Of a stretch of 64,000 bases of DNA, positions 51,501 through 59,300 are shown piece after piece. This stretch comes from Fusobacterium varium (GTDB lineage: Bacteria; Fusobacteriota; Fusobacteriia; Fusobacteriales; Fusobacteriaceae), in assembly GCA_002356455.1 (NCBI GenBank), contig AP017969.1:25624-89623 (forward strand). Direction: 5' to 3'. A program made the translations under genes and the position numbers. The first letter of the stretch is position 1. The number at the start of each line of letters is the position of its first letter. The notes beneath the pieces were generated by a model, which saw only the letters and a program-made list of their open reading frames with translations, had not been told where the DNA came from and did no database searches.

Positions 51501-52773
51501 CTAAATTAGCTGTAGAGCTTTCCATTCCTCTTGTATAAAGAAATGTAGCATTACTTAACATTGTTGATTGGGTTGCACTTCCTACTAATTTTTGAAATCC
51601 TAACTGTGAGTTATTAGAAACTGTTGAACTTCTGCTTAAATTAGACCATGTTCCATTAACTGCAACAGCTGGATGGAGATCGCTGGTAGCATTTCCTATG
51701 GCCCATACATTGGCTCCATTGTACCCACTATAATTATATGTCCATGTATTAGCAGTATTTCTTACTAGATTAAAATTTCCTCCTGTTATTGCAACCATTT
51801 CTATAACACCATTGCTCCAAGTACTAGTATCAATATGGTTAGCTGTTCCATTTCCTCCTGAAACAACATTTGAAGCAAATGATGGCATAATTGGGGGGAC
51901 AATAACTGGAATATTTGGTGCTGTAGGTGTTACTATTGTAGTTGGTTCAAATCCAGCTGGAACTGTAGGACTATTTATAATTATATTTTTATCACTTGGT
52001 GTTGTAGGAGTTTGTACTACTGGAGTACTTATTTCTATTTTTTCAACATGAGATGGAGTTGATACAACTACATTTACTCCTGATGGTGTTATAGGCATTG
52101 TAGGAGTAACTACAGTTATTGTTGGCATAGTAATTAAAGTTGGTGATATTGTTGTAGGAAAACTTCCTAAATTTATATTAGGTAATGACACATTTACTGA
52201 AATTTCAGGACTTATATTTGGAAAACCTACTTCAATAGGTTTAATATTAGGTCCAAGAAATATTGTTTCTTTATATTGTGAATCATCTATTACTACTCCA
52301 TTACCAGACAAGATTTTATCCATAGCTATATTCAATTCATTTTTATTTCTTTTATTAAGTTTTGAATTTTGCATTCCAAAATATTCATTTACTGCTTGAA
52401 TTGTTTCTGCAAATTCTTTTTTAGTTCTATTTTTTGACTTTCCATTATGTAGAAATTCATTTGAAAAAAATATTTGATTGCTTGAAAAAGTAGGTTTAGA
52501 ATAAAAATTTCCTTTTCTTATTAATTCTATAAAGTCATAGTTATATTCCTTTATTATTTTTTCATTTTCTCTTATTTTTTCTTTTATTTCTTCTTTTTCT
52601 ATTTTGATTTTTGTTAAAAGTTCTTTTTTCTCTTTTTTTATATTTTCGTAGTTTGCTTCCGTTCCAATTGCTATTTCTCCTGTTATTAAAAAAGATATTA
52701 ACAATGAAAAAGAGTAAGATATTTTTTTCTTTAAGAATCTTTTCAAAGATTTTTCTATTTCTTTTCTTTTCAT
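42571..52773 (-). CDS. Giant RadD-like autotransporter adhesin
   Basis: 3400 residues in one intact frame. An extended signal region (about 1-38) is followed by a helical charged segment (about 40-150), a Pro/Thr/Val-rich stretch of short repeats (about 180-310), and the fusobacterial autotransporter N-terminal passenger module (TSTWSNGVIEMVAITGGNFN onward). A very long beta-helix of GVGIY/GAVGVY-type repeats reaches about residue 3050, and the C-terminal barrel (about 3130-3400) ends VRFNYKF. RadD of F. nucleatum, of similar size and plan, mediates coaggregation with other oral bacteria; function here is inferred. It overlaps the upstream coiled-coil gene by 4 bp (ATGA), as expected for a RadD-type operon. 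Confidence 0.9.
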   Translation of the reverse strand: MKRKEIEKSLKRFLKKKISYSFSLLISFLITGEIAIGTEANYENIKKEKKELLTKIKIEKEEIKEKIRENEKIIKEYNYDFIELIRKGNFYSKPTFSSNQIFFSNEFLHNGKSKNRTKKEFAETIQAVNEYFGMQNSKLNKRNKNELNIAMDKILSGNGVVIDDSQYKETIFLGPNIKPIEVGFPNISPEISVNVSLPNINLGSFPTTISPTLITMPTITVVTPTMPITPSGVNVVVSTPSHVEKIEISTPVVQTPTTPSDKNIIINSPTVPAGFEPTTIVTPTAPNIPVIVPPIMPSFASNVVSGGNGTANHIDTSTWSNGVIEMVAITGGNFNLVRNTANTWTYNYSGYNGANVWAIGNATSDLHPAVAVNGTWSNLSRSSTVSNNSQLGFQKLVGSATQSTMLSNATFLYTRGMESSTANLGEFVHMDIHGSADPAGQRAGLVIGTAGLSNQNAILAAYDDAGDNINWTYEIAKNTTAASSRYTWINSGKIVIEGGNTSLTNHYDHSSAGRKAIAMNTGEVIFQPYYDGTNYFQKYTSAFVMSLSGTGVHHIMYNGETGKIKTYTGTASIFLSGSSGSNRPLSIVNRGILEMYGQNSAGIYLKTGSDNDLYFASQDFVFNTASNTITAGSYKPLKLFGDSSIGLYGVATAGSTIGNFAVDIGEVGKGNQNFTTSTASGSTNGTNLVDYNINSSGANSNIEGTFGVIANAAMNLTSHQIRIYDKTEKNVGVYPNADIALNIGGGEITLNGGNSNTGILINGKGSVTSTGNISLINGIGNMAVYVKGASSGLAEAVTVNKITAANTEDSVVVYGESGAKITANELNVVSKVGANPTTVNGKDTGAAFASGANTIITFNRATTPATANIDITGSKLDDADRYVGFGVMATGGGVVNAKNNYIKVINGSTAAASIGTNSNIDLSGGTVEFDGSGYAVYSDGVGKINLSNSKMILRGKATAFDIDMLAGTPPVTLDANSRIHVESNDVIVFSLKNVTGLSTSGLETNVIGTIGAALGGINLSNLINASLGIDKYKIAAVDGGTINIGNLDKTGVGTIGETQAQQDGNFYYNRFLGQRLVATATGSTISAVLNNTQAAKFNNQVVGLEMNSSKLATSNAEAGINLVNSTIIADRDGSGSGAIGAFINYGVVTVDGTSSIKVEKESNAANAQAVGIYAVNGSKVSNDGNIEVGGNQSIGILGMAYREDSSSTPIVNEFGLSAVGQGKASIINSNKIILDGTGAVGIYAYNNNALGTKVDVTVTNTAAGEIKVGHSSGANAAIGIYGDKATISNLGKISVGDGGVAIYAKNGTEITNLGTLDLGADAIGVMLDGTSDLTATTVTLTSNNTGTLGKTGIFYKGTGAETKTVVTSVDASDFDKGIAIYTEDINITSSNNILNIGKDGVGIFVKGNINNTGTNEGTINLASLKTDAVGMYTKTSNILNNTTGVINVNDITQVGMYAEGINAKAINKGTINLNTDGATGIYIKSGAATELDTGNNIVFNGKSSIGVFAENSSVDFKDSLTLSSTNENKNIFAYGKGAVVDIAPGKTVTVDGVVMAVTPGNKTVGIYLENAGAASTFNGTTGQLAVINEAVGIYSKENNTLNVNVTADGEKTTGIFIDGASTISGTVAATGSTTAGAVGVYGNGGVVTIGTGGLILNTNVGKGTGMYLTDGASAAGGTITVNNTVTGTKNIGVYYSKGTVAGTVTNNSAISLIGSESIGIYAADGITLVNNTNITSAAGQSDSIASYVGENSQLTSTGIITMNDNNSIGMYIEEGKGINSGTIAMNGTASSTTKSVVGMVAEAKMGKTATAENAAGGTILAGTNLGMYIGGSGTSSGTNAGTITTTTGTGVYVDGSGNTFNGTGGIIASDAVGIYLKDTIANTVANTGILNITSGGVGIFGKNANIDFTVNVAGTGAVGVAAETNSIISGNVTTGMGSTGVFLLDDTVTFNGAVIETGISVPESAPGLNDAKTSVGILFHTGITGTYNMSNVSVNAKNGVGIYLDGTGMTLNHNGNVTTEDGIGIYVPTGTTLATGTSTMNINGGTGVYVDGGLANLGTTGNLTFNFGTGGGIGVFNDGGTLNLGNNITVTGSGSLAATSNGSLNSAGNLNIGTAAVGLLGKYDSNLISSQTLSNNGNITVISGGIGIAATLGNSIPTHLVTINNIGTINVSGISNISAPSIGIYTETADIVNTGNINVGNSGIGIYSNHNGVMTSVQNNNMTMTGTGGIGVYIKGATNGLTVNNITSTDSNNTGVVLEGVISNINIGTVALRNESVGVMATSGTGSTINGTITVGDSSTSKSAIGVVANTASNVTLAGTTTVTAGTGGIGVYAEGAGTIVTVANTANITVGTDGIYMYSKDATLNFSGNITANNQIGIVADGGTINAMGASTITVQNGGIGAYVKNSSPIFNGTTINIQAGNISKYTTGIYYQNVSTLGTLPVINQTGDYSIGMILDNSSIITNSLISIGNNNTNQVAKMIKNSSNFTSNNIIQVNGDKNIGIYGSESLLNIGTVQVGASSYSANKENSSIGVYLKDGKYLGNNSIIVGNNSIGIFGEDITTGNYIRYSGNSLVVGNNALGIYAAGTGQGSKDLTVTTTNGITIANDGAIGIFAKNIDSSINSNISVGTGTSVGIASEGNGNLHYNGTLSIANKGNSTGSIGIYKVNGSGTVTTNGVFNIGEGGYGIYLKQSDPDSSVILNNNSNIILGEAAVGIYSSGNNIVNNNANITVGTTYLGPNGDHDQVNSHFNSIGIYLANNSKGENTGTINIINDHSLGVFGIGKGTTFTNKGTINIDNGAMGILVREGAIAINEVGSHINIGNLKPICLTPSIGMAAYNGGEIYNKGTITVNEGIGMTVNEGSVLSNTGTIYVNNGIGIQGNGIIYNNGQIIVTGSGSDITLGGPPANIGSIIIDSNGNITINGNYVAVGGTLTTTGSIIVNGAYVDVTTGIPMFNSANVNGEVNILPNFAMTGNGISYEIKGFLSTAAGTIDESKLTPIISPLFVAKVSNNGDLIIVKRPYADLTIGSQFDAMDKGLDNILANSGGEGKDAEILKGLNTYLAGLSKEEFKEEASKKIAEFRGDIYATIQGRMQDINKAFSNSFYELESSYNLTKDSSKYSVIYTDGNYKDPTVGIDDYDYKIMGILYMKEKEGTEYGSKYGYTLGFAGSKFKFDDGGSKEDVYSLRAGTHRIKNLNDEYKISWLSRVELGYNRHIAKRKLNLHETFENKGEYNTYSVAFDNRITKVIYTDLSKQLDVYADLDLEYGKIDGFKESSGSKGGLELQIKSNDYLSAQIGAGVKASQRIYTVNDISVKVTADVKYAYEFGDNYDGNKAKLKNGGEGYYSLITPEEKEGKLTGKVGLTLEKANHMGMTFEIEAMDESNKQDSSIKYGVRFNYKF

Positions 52774-53219
52774 AATTTTTTCTCCATTTCTTCTAATTGT
52801 TTTAGATATTTATATAATTTCTCATTTTCTTCTATTAAGTGTTCAATTTGTTTTTTTTGAATGTTGAATTGATTATGAACTTCATTAAATTGAAGACTTA
52901 AAAAAGATTTATTATCAATTTCTAAATTTAGAAATTTTGATATATCCAGTATTTCTTTTTCTTCATTTTCTATAAAAAAAAGTCTTTCCTTTCCAATTTC
53001 AAATGCTCTATCAGCTGCTAAAACTTTAGAATATTTGGAATTTGATTCTCTAAAAACTTTTTCTTCCAAAGATTCATTTAATTCTTTCTTTATTTCTTTA
53101 ATAATTTTTTTTCCTTTTTCTATATTTTCTAATTTCACTTTGTCTTCATTCAACTTTTCTGATGAATGTATAAAAGTAAAACATAAAAACAATAGAAAAA
53201 TAGACAATATTTTTTTCAT
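52770..53219 (-). CDS. Small secreted coiled-coil protein upstream of the giant adhesin
   Basis: 149 residues. A signal peptide (MKKILSIFLLFLCFTFIHSS) is followed by an almost wholly helical, Glu/Lys-rich chain with heptad character (about 25-70 and 105-147). Small exported helical proteins of this type (FadA/FadI/RadC-like) precede RadD-type adhesins in fusobacteria. The stop TGA overlaps the giant gene's ATG. AGGAGG precedes the start, and a promoter lies about 55 bp upstream. It may assist assembly or display of the adhesin. Confidence 0.7.
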   Translation of the reverse strand: MKKILSIFLLFLCFTFIHSSEKLNEDKVKLENIEKGKKIIKEIKKELNESLEEKVFRESNSKYSKVLAADRAFEIGKERLFFIENEEKEILDISKFLNLEIDNKSFLSLQFNEVHNQFNIQKKQIEHLIEENEKLYKYLKQLEEMEKKL

Positions 53220-53272
53220 AAATTCTCTCCTCCTAAATAAATTTTTTAATATATATTAAATATGTTATATTA

Positions 53273-53301
53273 ATTATCTCAAAGTATTTTAAAAATATCA
53301 A
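53273..53301 (-). promoter_or_regulatory. Candidate promoter of the giant autotransporter operon
   Basis: Minus-strand TTGATA (plus 53296-53301) and GATAAT (plus 53273-53278), 17-bp spacer. In such AT-rich DNA the match is suggestive only. Confidence 0.45.
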
Positions 53302-53379
53302 TATTTCAAGTTTGTTTATATTTTTATAATTCAAATATATATTATTTTAAAAACAAAAATGAATTATATCCGAAATATA

Positions 53380-53412
53380 AAAAAGATTATTGTTTATAAC
53401 AATAATCTTTTT
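53380..53412. terminator. Bidirectional terminator between adhesin operon and Mga-like gene
   Basis: AAAAAGATTATTGTT (53380-53394) pairs exactly with its complement (53398-53412), with A/T runs on both sides. It ends the leftward Mga-like transcript at 53429. Confidence 0.85.
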
Positions 53413-53428
53413 TTGTTTTTTTATTAAA

Positions 53429-54823
53429 TTATAATATATCTATTGATTTTTTTACACAAAAATCATATATTATTGTTTCTAATTCGAGAGAATTTAATAT
53501 TTTTATTCTGTTTATATTTGGCATATTTAAGTAATCAGAAATGATTAAATCATGATTTGATATATTTTTACCCAAATATTCAAAATAAAGAGTTGGTTTG
53601 ACTGTAAATTCAATATTAGAACTAATTTTTCTTACTTTTTTTGATATTTCTTCAATATTTAATGTTAAGTATTCTTGAATTAAAAATAAAATTTTTATTT
53701 TTTTTGATAGTATATTTTCTATTAATAAAGTTTTTATTATTTGAAGGAGTTGTAAAATATCACCATAGTAATATGTTATTTCCAATTCAGATAATATTTT
53801 TTCTATAATATTAATTATAATTTTATCATTTTCATTTGGATGGAAAGTACTTATATGCATAATTTTATTTGAATACCTAATTGAGCTTACAAATAATTTA
53901 GCTGAAATAGCTTTCTTTATTTTAGGAGAAATTTCTATATCTATTTTAAAGTATTTTTTTAATTTATATAAGAATTTATTACGATATGGAATAAAAAAAG
54001 AAAAATTAATACAATTATATTTGATATCAAAAATAATTGTAGTAATATAATTTAAAATATTTTCTTCAATATCTAATTTTTGGGATAAATATTTTTTCAA
54101 AATAAGGAAATCTTCCTTAGTAGATATTTTTTGTAATCTTTTATTAAGCGCTAATATATGAATATTTTTAAAATATTTATTTAAAATAATTAAGGAATAA
54201 ATGCTTGAAAATATGAATTCCCCCATTTTAATATTTAAATGTTCTGAGATTTTATATAATTTAATATATTGCCCTTTTATATTGTTAAAATTAAGTTCAG
54301 GAATAAAATCAAATAATCTACTTGGAATATATTTTCTTTCTAATATTATTTTTATAATTACCAAACAAAGTTTATAATGAATTTTTGGGATTTTACTTTC
54401 TATAAAAATTCCTTTATTTGATTTATAACTAGTTTTAATATTGTAATTTTCTAAAACTCCTCTAACATTAGCAAAATCTCTAACAATTGTAGATCTAGAA
54501 ATATTTAAATAATTAGCTTCATACTCAAGATTTATAAAACCTCTTATCAAAATTTTTAAAAATAAATAATCTTCCCTTTGGGGAGAAAAATAAATATTTA
54601 ATTTTTTTAAAATTTTATTATTTTCTTCTTTTGTTATTTCTAAATAAAAATAGTTTTCTACTTTTTGGATTGGAGAAATTTTCATAGTTTCTAAAAAATT
54701 GTTTAAGCTTTTTATATTTCTTTGAAGTGAATAAGGATTAATAGATAAATATTTAAGTAATTCATTAGTTGTAAATCTTCCCTGAGTAAGGATTTTAAGC
54801 AAAATAAAACAATTAAAATTCAT
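53429..54823 (-). CDS. Mga-like PRD-type regulator (copy 1)
   Basis: 464 residues. Two N-terminal helix-turn-helix regions are visible: ILTQGRFTTNELLKYLSINPYSLQRNIKSL (about 10-40, quoted in part by its ends) and LEYEANYLNISRSTIVRDFANV (about 97-118). A helical PRD-like middle follows (about 160-360), then a C-terminal EIIB-like domain (KILFLIQEYLTL, then NHDLIISDYL). This is the AtxA/Mga plan, where phosphorylation of PRDs by the sugar PTS tunes virulence-gene activation. It diverges from the Rrf2-type gene of autotransporter 3, with the conserved 60-bp block in the 210-bp gap. The paralogue at 62377 is close in sequence. Confidence 0.8.
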   Translation of the reverse strand: MNFNCFILLKILTQGRFTTNELLKYLSINPYSLQRNIKSLNNFLETMKISPIQKVENYFYLEITKEENNKILKKLNIYFSPQREDYLFLKILIRGFINLEYEANYLNISRSTIVRDFANVRGVLENYNIKTSYKSNKGIFIESKIPKIHYKLCLVIIKIILERKYIPSRLFDFIPELNFNNIKGQYIKLYKISEHLNIKMGEFIFSSIYSLIILNKYFKNIHILALNKRLQKISTKEDFLILKKYLSQKLDIEENILNYITTIIFDIKYNCINFSFFIPYRNKFLYKLKKYFKIDIEISPKIKKAISAKLFVSSIRYSNKIMHISTFHPNENDKIIINIIEKILSELEITYYYGDILQLLQIIKTLLIENILSKKIKILFLIQEYLTLNIEEISKKVRKISSNIEFTVKPTLYFEYLGKNISNHDLIISDYLNMPNINRIKILNSLELETIIYDFCVKKSIDIL

Positions 54824-54898
54824 AATTAATTATCTCCTTTAGTTTTTAGTGAAAAATATTAGCACTAAATTTTATCATAAAAAATAAAAAAAAATAAC

Positions 54899-54958
54899 AA
54901 TTCAATTTTATTTTATTTTGAATGAGTAAATGAACTATTAAGATAAAAACTTAATTGG
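54899..54958 (+). promoter_or_regulatory. Conserved 60-bp upstream block, locus 3
   Basis: Aligns to 27450-27509 (minus) and 30821-30880. The conserved sequence continues to AGTATACT near 54985, giving about 95 bp in common with locus 2. It lies between the divergent Mga-like and Rrf2-type genes, the place expected for a shared regulator binding site. Confidence 0.6.
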
Positions 54959-55033
54959 TTTATTTAAAAATTATGATTATTATAGTATACTTAAAATGAT
55001 TTTGATTTAAGAATTTATTTAGGAGGTAATTTT

Positions 55034-55402
55034 ATGAATATTATAAATAAAGAAAGTGAATATGCTCTTTTAATCTTAGATTATTTAGCAAAATTTTCTA
55101 ATGATAAGATAATAGGCTCTAAAGAAATAAGTAGTGGTTTATGTATTTCTCCTAATATAACTTTAAAACTTTTAAGAACATTGACAAGCAAGAAAATTTT
55201 AAAATCTTTTAGAGGAAAGGAAGGAGGATATATGCTTGTAAAAAAAAATATTAATTATTATGAAATAATTGAACTAATTCAAGGAAAAATTTTTAAGAAA
55301 AAAACGAAGGATAATGAAAATAAAATTTTATTAAGTTTATATGAATTCAATCAGTCATATATAAAAAAACTTAAGAGTGCTAAAATAGGTTCCAATTTAT
55401 GA
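55034..55402 (+). CDS. Rrf2 family transcriptional regulator
   Basis: 122 residues. The winged helix matches the family (SEYALLILDYLAKFS, then SKEISSGLCISPNITLKLLRTL, then LKSFRGKEGGYMLVKK, then EIIELIQGK). The Cys cluster that holds an iron-sulfur centre in IscR/NsrR-type members is absent, so it senses something else or uses no cofactor. AGGAGG precedes the ATG. The stop overlaps the next gene by 4 bp. It is the intact form of the mutated gene at 27011. Confidence 0.85.
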   Translation: MNIINKESEYALLILDYLAKFSNDKIIGSKEISSGLCISPNITLKLLRTLTSKKILKSFRGKEGGYMLVKKNINYYEIIELIQGKIFKKKTKDNENKILLSLYEFNQSYIKKLKSAKIGSNL

Positions 55403-56049
55403 ATGAAGACTATTTAAAGATTGGTATTTATGAAAGTATAAAAACAATTAATGATTTTTTAAAAAAAGTTTTTTTATGGATGTCTGTTAATTCTTTATTT
55501 ATGGTATTTTTATTTATGAACTTATATTTTAAGATACATATATCTTTTAAGTATTTACCAATGGTTATTATTTTAAAGATATATCTTATATTTTTGATTA
55601 AATATAAATTTGAAAAACTGAATTATAATCTTTTAAAATTTTTATTTTTTTTATATTTTCTTATTAATGTAATATTTTTTAATATGCTTTCTTTAATCAT
55701 TAATTATAATTTTATTTGTTATATTTTAGGGATAAAATTCTTTGTATTCTTATTTGTTACATTATTTTCATATAATATAAAAGATGATATAAGTAGCTAT
55801 AGGCATTTTTTTATAATATACATTAAATTTATATTAATAATTTCATTAATTAGTTTTTTATTTGCAACTTCTCTTTTTTATTATTTAATAAGTATTTTAG
55901 GTATTACTATTTTTTTTATACTTGTACTTCAAAAGACAAATAAAATAAAAAAAATAGTTTTAAAAAAGAATTTAACTGATAAAGAATTAAAGAAATATGT
56001 ATTAAAAGGTTTAATTGAATATGATTTATGTGCTTTAATATTACCTTAA
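55399..56049 (+). CDS. Polytopic membrane protein, possibly BI-1/YccA-like
   Basis: 216 residues with about seven hydrophobic segments from residue 26 on. The start (INDFLKKVFLWMSVNSLFM) and the end (GLIEYDLCALILP) loosely match the BAX-inhibitor-1/YccA pattern (FLRKVYxWM at the first helix and a polar-to-hydrophobic last helix). The usual acidic pore residues are not clear. The gene overlaps the Rrf2-type gene by 4 bp, so they are co-translated. In other bacteria YccA modulates FtsH. Its place in an adhesin-regulator operon suggests an envelope-related role; uncertain. Confidence 0.5.
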   Translation: MNEDYLKIGIYESIKTINDFLKKVFLWMSVNSLFMVFLFMNLYFKIHISFKYLPMVIILKIYLIFLIKYKFEKLNYNLLKFLFFLYFLINVIFFNMLSLIINYNFICYILGIKFFVFLFVTLFSYNIKDDISSYRHFFIIYIKFILIISLISFLFATSLFYYLISILGITIFFILVLQKTNKIKKIVLKKNLTDKELKKYVLKGLIEYDLCALILP

Positions 56050-56383
56050 TTTTATTATAGATGTGGTATTTTTGATATTAAAAGCAAATTTTTGGAGTTA
56101 GAGATAATAAAGGAATTAGAAAAAATTATTTTACTTTTTATAATTAATGTAAGAAATTAAAAAATAATTTTAAGAAAGAGAATCGTAAATTGTAGGAAGA
56201 TTAAGATACATTATTAATTATAAACTATTTATAAAAAGTAATTATAAGTAGAAATTTAAAAGCATTATCAAATATTTAAAAGTTTTAGATATTTTAAAAT
56301 CATTTTTAAAAAAATATAGAGGCAGTTTAAAGAAAATTTTTTTATAATAGTAAAGATTTATTTAGAATTTTAAGGAGTGAAAA
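56050..56383. other. AT-rich gap before autotransporter 3, no gene seen
   Basis: No ribosome site with a protein-like frame and no clear hairpin terminator. Autotransporter 3 may be read from the regulator promoter or from an unrecognised one here. Confidence 0.3.
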
Positions 56384-59300
56384 ATGAAACAAAAAATATT
56401 GTTATTGGGAGCCTTGTTTATAGTTCTTACAACAAGTGTGAGTGCTAATTTAGAAATTACAGAAGATTTTATAAATGATGAAGGGATTATTTATGAAAAT
56501 GCTGTAGATAATGAAAAAAATATTTTTATAAATGAAGAAAATATAGAAGTAATTAATAGTGGAATAATTTCTGTTACTTACAAAGAAAATAATGTTACAG
56601 GTGATCTTGAAAGAGTAAGTAAAGGAAATGGAATAAATACAGGAGTAAACTCTACTATAGACAATAATGGAGTAATAATGGGAAATCTAGATTTGACAGG
56701 TGGAACTATTACTGCTACTAGAGCTTCTATCAAAATGACAACAAAAAATTCAGGAAATGGGATACATGGAGATGCTAAAGGAAGTAATAATGGCATAATC
56801 CTAGGAGATGCAAATATAGAAGGAGGAATTGGAATTGCTAATGACCCTACAACCGCAAGCTATTCCTATACTACTATTTTAGCTGAAAATACTGCAAATG
56901 GAATATATGGAAATTTCTTAGGAAATAATTCTGGGATAATTTTAGGCAATGCAACTATAATAGGTGGAACCGGAATTGCAGATTCTATTATTATGAATAG
57001 TGCAAGCATTGCTAATACTAGTATTACAGCTAGAGAATCAGCTAATGGTATAAATATGGAATTATTAGGAAATAACAGTGGAACAGTTTTAGGAAGTGCA
57101 GTTATAACAGGTGGAAATACTATGGCAACTCAAGATATATCCATCGCTAAAACTGAAGCACTCTCAAGAATTAGTACTTTTTATACTGCGAATGGAATAA
57201 ATTCAAATTTGTCAGGAAATAATAGTGGACTAATTTCAGGTGCCACAACTTTAATTGGAGGAAAATCTGAATCAGAAAGCACATCTGACACATATATTTT
57301 TACTCAATATAGTGCAAATGGAATAAGTGGAGAATTACATGGAAATAATACTGGAACAGTTTTGGGACATGCAACTATAATAGGAGGGGAATCTATTGGT
57401 TCAGCCAATACATCAGCAACGATATCTGTTACTAATACTGGAAATGGAATATTAGGTGGAGGAAATGGAAATAATAGCGGTATAATTTCAGGAAATGTAG
57501 TTGTAGAAGGGGGAAAAGCCTCTCCTGTTTACCAAACATATAATTCTTATTCAAATGTAAATTCTGGACTTGTTTCAAGTGGTAATGGAATAAAAAAAGG
57601 AAAAATAGAAGAAAATAGTGGATTAATTTTAGGAAGTGTAAGTTTAAAAGGGGGAGAAGCCATATCAGATGGAACAAATGATAGATCTGCTAGAGCTACA
57701 GTTAGTGCAATGGAGAGTGGAAATGGCCTATTAGGAGGAAATTTAAATATTAATAATGGGACAATTTCAGGATATGTAGAATTAAAATCAGGAATATTTG
57801 AAACGAATTCTAAAAAAGGAAGAGATATAGAATATATAACAAGGTCAGGAAATGGAGTTGCAAATGGCAGAATTACTTTTAACATCAACAATAATGGTTT
57901 GATAAAAGGAAGTCAATCAGCTATTTCTGGAGATTATTTTGATGAAGAAGTTAATAACTATGGGGTTATGGCTGGAAGAAAGATTTTTGGCAGTGGATCT
58001 GAAGAAGTTATTATAAATGATTTTAATTCCAATTCCAATCAACTTTTAAAAGCAAAAATACTTTCAAAAGAAAATAATTATGGAACATATATAGAACTTC
58101 AAGAAAACTTACTAAAAGAAAGCAAGATTGCGCTTGATATAGATGGAGATGCTATAATAGAGAATATAATTGTTGCTAAAAATTTAAACAATGATGTTTT
58201 AGGAATCAATAACTCAAGAAAGACTATATTAAATGCAACAGTAACTGATATTATTCAAGTAGAAGATATCAATAAAACAGATATAGTAGGAAAAGACAGC
58301 TATATAACTATTGATTCAGACAAGAGCTATTCTGATCATATAATAAATGGAGCAGGAATAAAAAATGCAGTTCTTACAGTAGAAGAAAATGTCACTATGG
58401 ATCTTAAAGATTCAATAGTAAATGGATATAAAACAGCAGTATCTTTGAATAATAATTCAATAGTAACAGCTTCAGATACAATATTTAATGGAGGAGGACT
58501 TAAAAATGAAGATGCTGTAATCAATATAAAAGGAAATAATGCAGCTTTAACTATTGATGGAAAATCTGTAATAAATGGACTAACTACAATTTCTGGAAAA
58601 GATTCTATAGTAAATATTGGAAATGAAGTAATAATAAATGGGGATATAAAATCAGAAAAAGATAAGAACAATATTTTAAATTTAGGAGATGGAACACAAG
58701 GTGGAGAGCTAAGATTATTTCATGAAATAGATGGATTTACAACTATAAATACATCAGGAAAAGTAATAGCTTATGAAACAGCAAAAATATTATCAGGAGA
58801 TATTCATATAAAAGATGGAAGTCTTTTAGTGAGATTAGATGGAACACAGGTAGATGACCAAGGAAGAATAAAAGGACATGCGCTTTATGATCATAAAGGG
58901 AGCATAATACTTGAACTTGGTGATGTTAATAAGCCATCTACATACGCTCAGTTACATGAAGGAGCTCAAATTATATTTAAAGCAAGTGGTCTAGGAGTAG
59001 GAACAATAATATCAATGAATGGGACAGATATAACAAATCTCTATGATTTACAGATAGGAACACATTCATCAGTGCATACAGCAATAAAACATCAGATAGA
59101 TGGAGAATTAACAGGAGATGTAGAGATAGCAGTAAAAACATGGGATGATCTATTTCCAGAAATACCAGTTATTCCAGAAGAACCAGAAATACCAACTATA
59201 CCAGAAACACCTGGAGGAACAGAGAATCCAGGAACACCAGAAGTTCCTAAAAATAATGAAATTAAAGATAAAGATGAATTAGGAGAGATATATGATTCAA

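Noticed and set aside
43109..52051. Numerous Pro/Val/Ile-rich rightward ORFs inside the giant autotransporter
   Set aside because: All are antisense shadows of the repetitive passenger; none has a ribosome site or protein-like sequence.
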